DNA of 64,000 nucleotides from Ulota crispa (taxonomy: Eukaryota; Streptophyta; Bryopsida; Orthotrichales; Orthotrichaceae). Positions 47,016 to 60,000 of this stretch are shown here, piece by piece (the first letter of the stretch is position 1; the number at the start of each line of letters is the position of its first letter). Under the pieces are notes generated by a model, which was not told where the DNA came from, did not search any database, and saw nothing but the letters and a program-made list of their open reading frames with translations. Made by a program: the position numbers and the translations under genes. The stretch covers positions 3,229,001 through 3,293,000 of the forward strand of contig OY987248.1 of the NCBI GenBank assembly GCA_963920765.1, given 5' to 3'.

Positions 47016-47409
47016 GGGAATTGATATGTGTACACCCAAGGTTTGATATATGCACACAGCAGGGGGACAAATTTTAGATATTTATCAATAATTAGTTGAA
47101 CTTGGAAAATTTGAATTCAAATTTTGATTTGGAGACCTTGCTTTAGTTTAGAACAAAAAAGAATGTTATAATTGAACAATGCTTAGTGGAAAAGCTAGCT
47201 AGAGAGCAAATTATTACTTTTACCCTTGTTTATAAAAAAAGTTAAGCTATTCTAGTGAATTTTGTTTAATTGTAACCTCCTTTATGGTTCTAAACAAAAT
47301 CAAAGTCTCTAAATCCAAATCCAACTTGTTGATGATAAGTATCTAAACTTTACACCTGCGGTGTGCATATATCAAACCCCAAACCCTGGGTGTGCACATA
47401 TAAGTTCCC
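47016..47409. mobile_element. Foldback element, family C, copy 2
   Basis: Left GGGAATTGATATGTGTACAC; right, reversed, GGGAACTTATATGTGCACAC. Interior arms share the TAATTGAACAA / GAATTTTGTTTAATTG layout of the family. Twenty-three bp from copy 3. Confidence 0.75.
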
Positions 47410-47432
47410 ATAACTAGTCCTAATTTTTGTTT

Positions 47433-47806
47433 GGGAATTGATATGTGTACCACACCCTTTGAACTATTGTACCACACCCTCGGGGCAAATTTTAGATTTC
47501 TACCATCAAAAAGCTAAATTTGAGAAGTTTGAATTTAGATTTGGACTTAGAGGCCAAGATTTTTGTCTAGAACCATAAAAAAAGTTGCAATTCAACAACA
47601 CCCAATGAAAAAGTTTAGCTAGGGAGAAAAATGTTACTTTTACTTTTGTTTGTAAAAAAGATAAACTTTTTCATTGGATGTTGTTGAATTGCAGCTTCTT
47701 TTATGATTCTAGACCAAATCATGGTCTCTAAGTCCAAATCTGAATTTCGCTTTTTGATGGTAGAAATCTAAAATTTACCCCGGGTGTGGTACACATATCA
47801 ATTCCC
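47433..47806. mobile_element. Foldback element, family C, copy 3
   Basis: Left GGGAATTGATATGTGTACCA; right, reversed, GGGAATTGATATGTGTACCA: a perfect 20-bp end match. Arms pair through CTACCATCAAAAAGC and CACCCAATGAAAAAGTTTA. Youngest-looking member of this family here. Confidence 0.88.
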
Positions 47807-50393
47807 TTTTTGTTACTCTATAACTTTTGTTGGTAAACAAGCACTAAGTTATTTCTTCAAAAAAGTAGCTCGTGAGGTGCTGTATTCGTCTGAGTTTAGA
47901 GAGGTGGACAGCAGGTAGCGTCCTTGAGACACCTGGGTGAAGTCATTGCTACTTATTAAAGAAACGCTTTCTTTCTGCTTATATATCCTTCTGAACTAAG
48001 GTGGGCAAACCTTATGGTGCCAAAGAGCAGAATAGGCATCCTTATTTGCGAAATTTGTGAAAATAAACGGATTATTCTTTGAAAAACAGAGTCTGAAAAT
48101 AGTTTCGGAGGAAAATGGAATCCACATTATATTTGAATTGTATATGAAACTTTGATTAATTATAGGACAACAATCTCGAGAAAACAAATATCTTTCTTAA
48201 CCCCTAAGGGTGCAAGCCACTTCCACCAAAATTAAGGATTAGGGAGAGTTATAATTTTGATGCATCGTATCTTAGTCATCCAGATGATCCACAATAAGTG
48301 ATTGTTGAAAAAATGGGACATTTGCTTAAAAAGTGGCTTGTAGAATTTGGGAATAATTGATCAAGGGAGATAAGAGACTATAACATATGATCAAAAAAAT
48401 TGTGATGACAAAATCTCATTTTTTAGAGGTAGTTGCTATTTGTTGATTTTTACAAAATTTTAAAAGTAACAATCTCACCTCAAGTTTTGCAAGTAGCAAG
48501 ATTAGATGTAAATGCACACACTTGCAAATTATTAAAAGCTGTACTTCTTTGGATGTTAAGGTATGAGCTTCAAATTATTATTACAAAGAAAACAATGAAC
48601 AACATTGTTGGTGAGGGTTGCTACAACATAGGTTTGGAACATGCTTGAACCCTTGTTGGCATATCTCTTGCCATCACAAAGTACACACAAGGAAGCTTGC
48701 AACATGTACTAATTGCTTATAGCTTATAAGACATTGTTTGCCATCTTGTCTTGTGTGTGTTCAACCCAATTGAGGCTCTTGAGACACTTGTACAACATTT
48801 GGCTTGCCCTACCATTACTCCATTTGCATGAACCACTTGAATGCCTTAATAACTATAGTTTATAGCAAGGCCAAAAATTTAAATATGGTCCACCAAAGTG
48901 GCTTACAAAATCATGTGAGGACACTTTTGGTCCTCTAAGACGTTCATGTGTTCAACCCCATTATAGGAGTTTTGAATTTTTGGCTTGCATGAGTCTAGTA
49001 TGGCAACTCAATTGTATTAAAATGAAATTACAGTATCTCCAATGAGACTGAGAGTCAAAGCCTAAATCACATCATTCACAACATGGCTACTAACAATAGA
49101 CAAAAGATTTGATTTACAATGTTGAGCTTTAAATTTTTATTGTTGTATAGATTGGTATAAGGGTGACTTCTTTTCAATTGTTATAGAATAGTAAATTCCA
49201 AAGATGATATATATCATGTTACAACAAAATCCATTTAATTGAATATAGCTAGGATGAGAGTAGAATATGCACTTAAAGAGGATATACATGAATAAAGGTT
49301 GACCTTATCTATGGGCTTGAGGTTGAGATGAAGTGGTTGTTATTTGTTTATAAAGGTTATTCACTTAGGTAATATGCTTTCAGACATGTTCAATTGATAT
49401 TACATGTTATCAAACTTGAAAAGACCAATTTAGCCTTGAAGTGTTTTGACTTTTTCTAATCCATTACTTCTTGGGCTAACTTGTCTTGTGCTAAAGCTTC
49501 CTATAAGCTGTAAAATTTGATGGGCATTAGCCTCTCAATTGACAACAAAAAATACTAGGTCCTTGTATCTATATCATTGACTTTCTTATTGAGGAGGGTC
49601 CAACTCACAATATTCTTGATTGATTCTAGCTTTTATCCCTACTTTTATCAAGCTTTTGTCAATCCAAAATTTCTTCTTATTCTTTCTATGGTGTAGTCAA
49701 TAAAATTGTTGTTGCCTTGCACTAATAAGGACATAACATTCTTACCTTGTTCAACAAATTGAGGGTTTTCCTCATTATAAATGATTTGAGACAAAATATT
49801 TTGCAATTGTCAAACTGTGAATCTTAGCAAATAGAGACCAAAGTAATCTCATCTTGATGGGTGAAAATTGTTGTGGATGAAACCAAAGGAACACATATTA
49901 TATTAAGAGAAATGTTTATAGAGACCCCTGAAGTTTGCCATATTTACATAGATATCCTTGATTTTTTAGAAATTGCATATATATTGTTGGACCATAATTT
50001 TCAAGTATTTGTTTTATTGTGCATGCCACTTCTCCCTTGTGTGCTTGTTGCTCCATTTCCATTCTATTACACTACTTTCTTTAGCATTGGTCATAAAAGA
50101 AATTAGGTTGCATAACAAAACAGATGTTTGAAAATTCTGATCTAGGATATTTGTGCATTTCTGAAAATCTAGGGGTATCTATGCAAATATGGCAAGCTTC
50201 AAGGGTATCCATAAAAATTTCCCTTATGTTAAATCTTTGCTTTGAATTTAGTAGTTGCTAGGTAATATTTTGATTAGATTTTTAGTTTTAAGCAATAAAA
50301 AACACCTTGATTGTAACTTCTTTATACAACATCCAAATAACACAAGATTTTGGATGGATTCTCTTAGTAGCTAGCACGTCAAGCATACCAATT
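47807..50393. other. AT-rich intergenic DNA, one solo TTAA-type end
   Basis: At 48197 TTAACCCCTAAGGGTGC matches the end of the TTAA-bounded family, but I find no right partner, so it may be a truncated copy. The rest holds no recognisable gene or element. Confidence 0.45.
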
Positions 50394-50525
50394 CACTACA
50401 AGGAAACCATGGTTGAATCTACAAAAATGTTAACAAAAATCGTGACCTAATCTACAATATACTGTAGATTAGGTCACAATTTTTGTTAACTTTTTTGTAG
50501 ATTTGACCATGGTTTCCTTGTAGTT
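50394..50525. mobile_element. Miniature CACTA-like hairpin
   Basis: The left end CACTACAAGGAAACCATGG is close to the plant CACTA (En/Spm) terminus CACTACAAGAAAA, and the right end is its inverted copy (CCATGGTTTCCTTGTAG). The arms pair almost to the centre (TAATCTACA-ATATAC-TGTAGATTA), so this is an internally deleted palindrome of about 130 bp. Confidence 0.75.
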
Positions 50526-51428
50526 GCAACTTGACCAACTAAAACAAAATATGTTCAACATCAGTAAAACTGGCGATTTCGGGAGTGAAAGACAAACCGA
50601 CTCCACTCACGGATTTCAAACCACACCAAAAACGCTGCTCAACCTGTGATGCAAAACAAAAAGAAAAAAAGTTTCTTTCATCTTTATAGGCAAATGCAAA
50701 ATTTGATGAACACTTGCCTACAAGGGGTAGTTCATAGGGCTGGTTCAAGTTGGGAAGTGGACAAGATTTAAGAAAGTCTCATTGGTTAGTGGGATGGTTT
50801 TGTCTAGTGGAACTTACATAATGAAGCGGATGGCCAATAGATGTCAACGCCATGTTATCACCCACTCCCACCAAAATTGCCAAAATTAAAGAGTTCACTT
50901 GTAGTGAACAACATTTGGGGTCACCTCCCAACTCCCAAGATGACCCCAAATCTTGTACACTTGACAAAACACTCCCTCTCACTTCATGTGAAGTAAAGAC
51001 AAAATCATGTCAAGTGAGAACAAACTATAACTCCACTGGATGTCCTGTTCCTAGAGTGAAACCTTCCACCAGACAGACAAAATCAATGATGACATGTTAG
51101 CTTCCCAACAAAACACTGGACAAAGCATTTCGTCCACTAGCACGTCCACTTCAGGTCTGAACCGGCCCTCAATATACAATAGACTACTTCTAACATGACT
51201 GATCTGTCTGCAGATCCACAGAATCAATAGGCTGTATCTGCGAAAAATGTACATTACCGACACATAGAATTGCACCTCGCACTGCAAAAACATCTCAAAG
51301 GCAGACATCTCACAGCTGCTGCAGCAGGGATATTAGACTGCCGTCGCAGAAACATAAACTTTTTGTCTCAAAACTAAGAAAAATACAAAAATTCAAACCT
51401 TGGAGATGGAGTTCAGGTTTGTTGGGGG
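50526..51428. other. CRINKLY4-like 3' flank and intergenic DNA
   Basis: Probably includes the 3' untranslated region of the receptor kinase gene. Several short ORFs on both strands, none recognisable. Confidence 0.4.
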
Positions 51429-54400
51429 TTATCCACGAGCAGGTTGAGGTGAAGCAGGCGCGATCTCGGAGCCCTTGGGAGAGGCAACCACCGTGGCGGT
51501 GTCGATGTCAGGATCGGCGAGCTTGTTGGAAGTCTCAGGTTGATGTTGAAGATGATGTTGATGATGATGTTGATGATGATGATGATCAGGAATGGCTTGC
51601 TCTTCATCGCCGACGTCGGACGCCGAGTGCCAGCGCCGTTGGTGTGACGAGGCGATGGACGCGAACTCCTGCGCTTGCAAGGAGCTGTCGTCGGCCGTCA
51701 AGGCCGAGGAGAAGTGCGAGTGGGACGACTTGCTGCGCGCCGTGGCGGACTTGGGATGCAACCGGTTGCTGCCGAGCACCACCTCCGAGGGCAGAATCAG
51801 CTGCCCGTCCGACGGCGTGCCCATGAGCAGCGCCAGCGACCGCTCCAGCGAGGTTGTCACTCTGTCCATGGACGGGCGGTCCTTCCCTCGCGTCCGCACG
51901 CAGCGAGCCGCCACGCGGGCGATGCGTAGCAGTCCTTCGGGGTCCTCTGGGTGCTGCAACCTGAGATCCGTGAAGGTTTTATCTCAACAAGTGTTAAGGT
52001 GGAAGCACCCATAACCGATAACTTAAGCGATTCTGCAGAAAACTACAAAGAGTTTGAGGCAAAAATTATTTTTCCCATGTACGAAGATAAGAAATATTGG
52101 GATTGCAATTTTTTATTTGCAGAACTGAAATTACTATGCATTTTAGGAGTCAAAAAGTGTTCCACACCCATTGCCAATGTCTAGATGTATGCAATTCCAA
52201 TAATAGTCAAACTAATTTCAGTTCATTACTTCCTACCTCACTTTGAGACATGTGGTATGACTTAAGTAGCCTCAACCTTAAAAAAGTCAGAAAAACACAT
52301 TCCAAAGCATGTATCCTTGCTCATGGTGGAAATAGCACCCCTACTAGTTGGGAATGGGGCGTTATTGGATATGGGTGATTCCACCTTAGCCAAATGGCAG
52401 GAGCGAATATTTGTTGGCTTATTCCATTGCAAAAGCTTTCCAGGGCAATTAGCAAAAAGTGTAGGAATGTGCTTCAAAGACAACGTCAACAATGCAGTAA
52501 AACGACGAACCTAATATACAGCACCTACTGCAAAACCAATCTTTTAAAGAAAATAGATTATTCTGGCAAAAGTCTACAGCCTCTTCACGTACAAATATTA
52601 CATATACGTTTCAGAAATTTCTACTCCATTGTAACATACCCTATGGAGATGTTTCCGAATATAAAATAAAAGGATAAAGTGTTATGCTCTCCATGACCAC
52701 ACTCCCTTCTTCATTGTTTTATCGTTCATGAGTTGATGGTGAAGTGAGCGTCATAGATTCAATGTTCCCTTTGTAAGCTTCTAAGAAGGGGAAATTACAA
52801 ATAGGGGCACAAAATGAAAAATATGACATATAGGGCCACAATTTCAACATAATTACAAATAGAAGCACAGTTGCAAAAAAAATTGAAAATTCCAGTAATT
52901 TTTTTGTTTGGACATTGGGACATTTAGATACATCACCTCAAATGTTAGCTAACTTCCGAACAACTTAAGGACCTCTCCGAATCAAGCCTAAATTAGGAAA
53001 TTTTAGTAAAGGGATTTGGAAACTGCGCCCCTATTTGTAATATTCTTCATTATTGTGCCCCTATTTGTAATTTCCCGTTGTAAGGATTAGTGTATTTTGT
53101 GGAAACGGCTCTCAAGGGCATCAGGTTTTGAAGAAGCCATGAAAAACTTCACTGACCTGGGATCTAGAATGGACATGATCTCGCCCTTTTTGATGAGAGG
53201 GACGGCCCAGTCGACCAAATTCCCGTGGTCGTGCTCGTCCACCGCCGTGCATCCCGTGACGACCTCCATCAGAAGCACACCGAAGCTGTACACATCGCTC
53301 TTGGTCGTCAGGTAATGCAGTCGGTAGTACTCAGGATCCAAGTAACCCAGCGTCCCCGCCGGGAGTTCTGAGAGCGGCTTGCTGCTATCAGAAGGGCCCA
53401 GCAAGGAGAGTCCGAAATCCGCGACGCGCGCGTTGAACTCGTCGTCTAGCAAGATGTTCTCACTTTTGATGTCGCGGTGGATCACGGGCGGGCACGCGTA
53501 CCCGTGCAAATACTCCAGTCCTCGCGCGGCTTGCACGGCGATTTTGACTCGCGACACCCAGCTGAGCTGCTGCTGTGGGGATTCGTGTAAATGCTCGAAC
53601 AGCGTGCCGTTCTGCATGTACTCGTAGACGAGGAGGCGCTCGCCGCCGTCGTTGCAGTACCCGATGAGGTTGAGCAGGTGTGCGTGGTTGAGGCGAGAGA
53701 GGAGGTCGATCTCGTTGTTGAAGTCCTGGAGGTTGTAAGATTGCTGGTTGGATGCTGGCGTTCCCGGGCGCTTCACCGCTACCAGGTAGCCGTCACCGAG
53801 GACGCCCTTGTAGACGCAGGAAAAGCTGCCGCGGCCGATCTCGCTCTCCTCCGCGAATCCTCCCGTCGCAACGTCGAGCTCGTCGTATGTAAAAGCTCGA
53901 GCGCGCACTTTGGGATCCAGTTGGGTTCCCGCCGGTTTTGCCTTCGCGGTTGGTCGGGAGGCGCTTTTGCGAACCTCGAGTAGCGATTTTGTGGATTTTG
54001 GCGCTTTAGTAGTTGCGGCTTTGGAGAGCTTGCGACGCACGCAGAAGAAAGCCACCATGAGCAAGACGCCGATGACCACGACCGCCGTGACGAGCTCCCC
54101 GATGATGATGGGGATCTGGATGGACTCCGTGGTTTTGTTGCTGCTCTTAAGGTTGCACGCGGCCGCGCAAGTCACGTTCTGGTGGCAACGCGCGCAGTCG
54201 TAGCTACACTGACGATCCGCGGTGGACGTGCACGGGCTGGATTCCACCATGCCTGGGGCGCATCCCACGCTGCAGTTGACGCAGACGTTGTCATTGGGAT
54301 TAGGGCACAAAGTGGCGCCACTCGCCGCGATGGCTCGCATCGCGTCCGCGCTGAGCGAGTACGTCCCGGGTCTGCACGGCAGCGAGCTGCACATCCGCGG

Positions 54401-55571
54401 CGCGATTCCCGTCGGCAACGTGACGGGGTACCCCGATCCCCAGCATTGCGGCGGGAGTGATCCGACGACCGGCAAGCCGCAGGTGAAGTAATCGCCCGCG
54501 ACCAGCGTCGAGAATTTGACGTTCGCGGGCACGGGGCGGTTGCTCGGGATTGTGAGCCCCCAGCAAAGCGGCAGACGCGTGTCCTTGCGAAGCCCGCACG
54601 TGGAGAATCGCCCCGCGACCAAGGACGCGAAGACAACCCCCTTGGGCACCCCAGCTTGCGCGTCGAGCGACCGGCCCCAGCAGAACGTCGCCTGCCCGTC
54701 TTGCAAAATGCCGCAGACGTGGTAGCCTCCCGCGGTGATGGCGTCGAATGCAAGCGTCTTCGGCGCCGTGGTGATGGCGTCGCTGCCGGTCTCGTCGCCC
54801 CAGCAGACCGGCGTGAAATTGGCGGCGAACAAGCCGCAGCTGAAGAAGGATCCCGACGTGATGGACACCAGTGGCGCCGTCACGAAGGAGTTCGTCATGT
54901 TGTAACCCCAGCAGTCGACCGCCGTGCCGCCCTCGACGTAAGGCTGCCGCAATGCGCACAGGTGGTTGTCACCTGCACTCAACGCCGCGTAATGCCGGTC
55001 TCCCACTGCCGGCACGCCCGCTTCCACGTATATATTGTTGCCCCAGCAATATGGCTGGCGCACTCCCACCGACAACCCGCACACAAAACCATCGCCACCT
55101 AGTAGTATGCACACATGCCCAACCCTCAAAACTCCATTCTCTAACTCGAAGCAAACGAGTCTCCGATCACAAAAGCACAAAGCTGGGTTTCCACATTCAA
55201 AACTATCACACAGTTTTTCAAAAATGGGTGCGAACTTCCAGCTTTTGAAAATCCAAGGACGAGTTTCCACTGTTGAAAACAATGATCCAATCAAAACCAT
55301 GGCAACCTCAAAACGTGAATCGGGTCGATGGTTTACCTGAGAGGCCGAGGAGGGGCAAGCGCGGCGGCGCGCCGTACACCGACGCGACGTCACTCCCGAA
55401 ACAAGTCACCACATTGGCATTCTCCTCGCGCAGGCTGCACAGCGTCTGCCCGTTCTCGCCATACGACGCGGCCATGGAGTTCATGGACCCCAAGGGCGCC
55501 GCTTGCTGCAGCAACGCCAGCAACGTCGCCACGATCAGCCACTGCCACACCTCCCCCATGGTGCTGCTCAT
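51429..55571 (-). CDS. CR4: CRINKLY4-like receptor kinase
   Basis: Plasma-membrane receptor kinase that controls cell fate and oriented division in plant surface and formative tissues. Three exons: 55337-55571, 53157-55098, 51429-51960; phases close to 902 aa, the family's usual length. Residues 1-30 form a signal peptide (LIVATLLALLQQAAPLG). Residues ~50-330 hold the RCC1-like crinkly repeats, each with a CWG motif (PYCWGNN, VDCWGYN, PVCWGDE, TFCWGRS, PLCWGLT, PQCWGSG). A Cys-rich TNFR-like segment follows (~335-400), a transmembrane helix (~407-430), and an intact kinase: GRGSFSCVYKG (~495), VAVK Lys (~517), HRDIKSEN (~618), ADFGLS (~637). The tail has a His/Gln-rich run (~849-868). ATG at 55571, with a second four codons on. 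Intron 2 carries a MITE. Confidence 0.95.
52789..53076. mobile_element. MITE family F in CR4 intron 2
   Basis: Perfect 24-bp inverted ends starting GGGAAATTACAAATAGGGGC. Each end is followed by a second, imperfect copy of the same motif (AATTACAAATAGAAGCACAG; right side GGAAACTGCGCCCCTATTTG). The right end lies 81 bp inside the intron donor at 53156. Confidence 0.85.
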
Positions 55572-57044
55572 CACCACTCCTGAGCTGCCTCCTCCTCCGC
55601 CTCCGCCTCCGCCTCACCTCCATATCCCTCTCATCACTCCCTCAACTCATCGCCGTCACCACCCTAACTGCAGCAACACCTGGCCATCGTCTTCTTCCTC
55701 TGCACCCCATGGCCAAGCTGGTAACACTCCAATGTCGGTAGAAATCCACATCAGCTACTCAATGCAAATCGTCGCCATCGATCGATCGATCGATCAGGTG
55801 TGACATTCTTTAGCGATGGCGAACACGGCTTGTTGGCTGTTGCAACGTAAGCTTAGAGAGACAATTCTTTTAACTCTCACTAACTTACTGCAGGGCCGCT
55901 GGTCGTCGTTGGCAGGAGCGTCACCATCGCCATTAAGAAGCCTGTCAGAGGCGAGTGATGAGTAACCAGTGCCTCATCAGAACTCTCCCCTTCATGAGTA
56001 AAACTTAACTTTGTCGCCGCAGCAGCAGCTCCCTTTGTGTCTCCAACGACGTGAGTACCCCCACGCAACCACCGTACCAGACCAGACAGGCTCATTGATA
56101 TGAACTCGGAGTTTTGGGGGTTACCAAGTACTGTACTGTACTAACTTATAGCGAGTTGCTCAAGCTCACGGGGTTTTTTGGCGGTGTCCAAATGGATGTC
56201 AACGCTCATAAGGCTGGACTTGCGAGAGAAAAGTGCACCCAGAGCTTGAACTAGTGTTGCCGAGAAGTGCCAAAGATTTGGAGCTAATTTTGATTGCTAC
56301 TTTGGTCGAAGTGCAGTTTTTAATGGAAGCATGGATTGACCAGCTATCTGGTGGATTGAATGCGACCGTGGTTGACAGCAACAGCACCAGCTTTGTTAGG
56401 AGCGGTGGTACAAGGTGAGAAAGAGGGCGTGAGCCTGGGATTCGCTCTAGATTACTAATGGTACAAACGAGAAATCTCCTGCACACGAGTCAGAAAGCCT
56501 AGCCACACCTAATCCTGAGTTTTTCAAACCTGAATATCTATCAGTGTTGACACGTATACTTCTGAAATCTTGTACACAAATAAAGTACTAAACTTCAGCA
56601 ATTCGTGAAAGGAGCTTACGGAAGCATCAATCATCTGACACCTTTTCTTAGACTGAACTGAAGAAATTTGGACAAGGGAGCTTCAGTACTTCTCAATAGC
56701 TCGAATGACAGTAGCTCTTGGATTGACACGTGTGAACAAGCAGAGGAAAACTCACACCATTGAATCCAGATCGTATTCTGATGTTTTTGTTTGTCAGAGG
56801 AAGAGAAAAAATGGGTACAGCAACTTAAGCTTATATTGTTGTATAGAAAGAGAGGTCTCTCCTTTTTATTACTTCAAATGAGTAGCTCTTGTAAAAGGGT
56901 AGAATCAGACTCCCTTAAGAGCTATTCATTCATAGCGCCTAATCAACCCTGCTAAGTAGAGATTTGTTTAAATAGTTTACCGGGAGCTGCATGATAAGCT
57001 AGTCAACCTGCTATCTAATCGGCTCAGCGCAATACCGCAGTAAC
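55572..57044. other. CR4 upstream region and TTLL12 3' flank
   Basis: About 1.47 kb between the two genes. A (GATC)n run at 55777-55797 lies about 210 bp upstream of the CR4 ATG. Short ORFs with no recognisable domain; no TIR element seen. The right end probably includes the TTLL12 3' untranslated region. Confidence 0.45.
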
Positions 57045-60000
57045 TTAAAGAGGGCTGATGTTTTTTAGCTCATTCAAAAATAGGCAGGAGAAGACGTTGT
57101 TGTAAAACTCGGAACCTTTCATGAGTTCCCCTTCTCCAAGAACGTTGTGCACATCATATTTGCAAGCTCTCATGCAATCAGGGCAATACGTCACCTGCTA
57201 CAAAGACAAAGCCTCCACATGAGAATCAGAACTACCATAAAACTGCATGTGAAAGAAAAGTGATTCAAAGTGAAATAATATGATATTTACTGTTGATATT
57301 GAAAGATGTTTCAAAGTAGTCTTTTCTTTCTCCTCATCTAATAAAACGGATAAAAAAAAAGAAGAGAACTAGAAAGTATTTGGGAATGACCTCGAGAAGT
57401 TTCGGTTGAAATGAAGCATCCAGCATGATGTCAACTCCATAGATGGCTCGAGAGGTTGGAGAATTCATTTCTGGGTGAACAGCAGCTGCACCTTGAAAAA
57501 CTTCACGAAGAACTTCCTTCACTCTCTTGTGAATATCTTTCCAATTCACTGCCATACATGCAAAACATACCAATTGAGAAAGAGCTTTAATCCTCTTCAA
57601 AAAATTGACATTCATACATCAGCCACAAAGGTTATGTAATAATCATTCCTAAGATTTTATAAGTAATCTTAGAAATAGCTCGAAGTCCTCGTACCATTAT
57701 GCTCTTTTTCAAACTCTGGGACCCATGTGTGAGTGTCCATGTGATTCATTGTGCGCCCGTAGTTCTGCAATAAAGCTCAAGAAATTAAATCCAAACACAG
57801 GATGCAAAACCTCACTCAAATACACGACAAAACAACAAAAAACCTCTTACTAAGTAAGTCCAAAACTCATTCACCTGAGATAGTGTCACGCAACAAAAAC
57901 CCATACAAATCTTAAACTCTCAAATAGTAACATCTGTGAGCAACTTCTGGGGAAGAACATAATCAATATACCGAAAAGAACTTGAGAGGTTTACCATGAC
58001 AGTAAAATGAGTTTCATACTCTGAAAGACTGTTGGTCTCTGTCGTGTATTGATTATTTGAAAAACGCCCCTGCAACAAGACGTTCATAGTCACCATCAGA
58101 ATGAGCAAGATTATGAAACAAAAAACATGCACAATTAGCACCAGATTAAAACAGAGAGGGGAAGCCTAATACTTAATTACAGTAACTTCCAAAAGATATT
58201 GTAGTTGTCCAAAATTATAAGGTATGATTTCTTCTTTGGAATGGTAAATTTTGTCAATTTCCTTGAAGCTTTTAAAATGAATTATTTCAACGATGTTTTG
58301 CTTCAACTTTTGCAGGTATGGAAGTAGCAGTTTGGGCAGTTTGGGCAGTTTGAGGATAAGTACTTGGATGAAAAGACTCACCCAGAACACATCGCACACA
58401 AAGATTTCAAGAGGCTGCAAACTTCGTAACAAGACGATGTATCGCAGATCGAACTTCCGCCCTTTGAACAAGGCAGGCCGCTCAATGTACTTCTGGCCTA
58501 TTTTAGGCCCAGTCTCCACCAGCCTCGCAAGCGCAGGCACGCTTTCTACAATAGAAGTATCAATAGTGCGAGCCATGTTCCACGGCTTTGCAATCCACAG
58601 ATTGTTCTCGCTCTTTTCTTCCCGTTGCAAAAAGTCTCCAAGTAGAGCAGCTAATTGTCGCTCCATGTTGTAAGTTGGCTGCAACCAAGCTGGTGCACCA
58701 TACGCCTATAAAACACCATACAAAACTAATAAGTGCAAAATCCTGAGCACACAGCATAAAATTCATGGTGAACAAGTTCAAAAAGCCGGATTTCGCTTCA
58801 AGCTTCGAGATGTTCGGGAGAGGACCTTTTGCATGGTCTCTGCCAGATTGTGCTTCATAACAAAACAAGCCTCTGATGGGAATTGGTTGACAAATTGGTC
58901 AGGTCGCAAATTAGCTGCTTTCCGAAACTCGTCGTCTACTTGCATGTGTGTCCAGACAATGTCTGCTTCACTTGGATCTTCAACTGCATGCATTTCACAA
59001 AATACCATTTAGCTTAAGCTAATGGATGCTTTTGGGAACCTCTCCACTTTCTAAAGCAAACCAATAACACAAAACCCCTAACCACCTACTCTAATTTCCT
59101 CTGAAACCTGTAATAAAACTAGTGTTGGAAGTGTTAGCAAGGCCAACCGCTTCCGTAGCTATAAGAATTAAATGAGTCATTCAACGAGCTTCAAAGAAAG
59201 GAACAAAATGCACTGATAGAAAGAAGATGGATACCCTCCAGTTTTAAACGTTATGAAAGTTAGTGACATGTGGGGGCAGAGGAGTAGTACCCAGCCTAAA
59301 TTCAGGACGGGTCAAAAATTCCGGGACTCCTGGAATATCAGTGAACACCGAGAGAGGTTTTCCGTCTGGAGAAAGAATACTCGATGTCGGAGGAGCATTT
59401 GATGCGGTTGACTTTGTTACAATAGCTTGATTTAGCTCATTTACGTGCGCACCGTAAGCCTGGATGAGGTAGCAGAGAGGTTAATCCAGCACGTAATAAA
59501 GTGAGCAATGTTTGACAATCTAAAGTTATATCAAATGTGTAATATTTGAAGCCCCTGCAGACTAATGAAGTAGGGTTTACGGTTTAGGGTTTTAGGGCTT
59601 AGGGTAAATGCTTCATGAGAGAGTTAAGAAAAGGCAGGTGCTCACATGCCTGTTTGAATACGTCAGAGGAGGTATGGAACCAGGCTGCCAAGCGGGAGGA
59701 GCGCTGTTGATCTTCTCCAATTCCAAACAAGTAATCGCGGGTGCACTCCTCCTCTCTCGCCACGTTCTGGACAGGCCAAAGCAGCGAATAACTGCAGCAA
59801 ATTCGTTGTTAACGATCTTAATCAACATAGCAAATCAACCTAAACAACCAAGACATCTCGACACTGCTTTGCAAGACAATGCCTAATCCTTTCCAAAAAG
59901 AGCTACAAATACCCAAGGCAAATAAAGTCCGAATGTAGAGGTTATGGATTTTTGTAATTTGCATATGCTCTACCCATGTTAACCCCTATAATACAAAGAA

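Noticed and set aside
46720-47070. Fragment of a short-chain dehydrogenase
   Set aside because: Only a NNVG-like phrase fits; no YxxxK or Rossmann start, and part of the frame lies in a foldback element.
53379-55803. Several 80-176 codon plus-strand ORFs over CR4
   Set aside because: Antisense shadows of the GC-rich receptor kinase exons.
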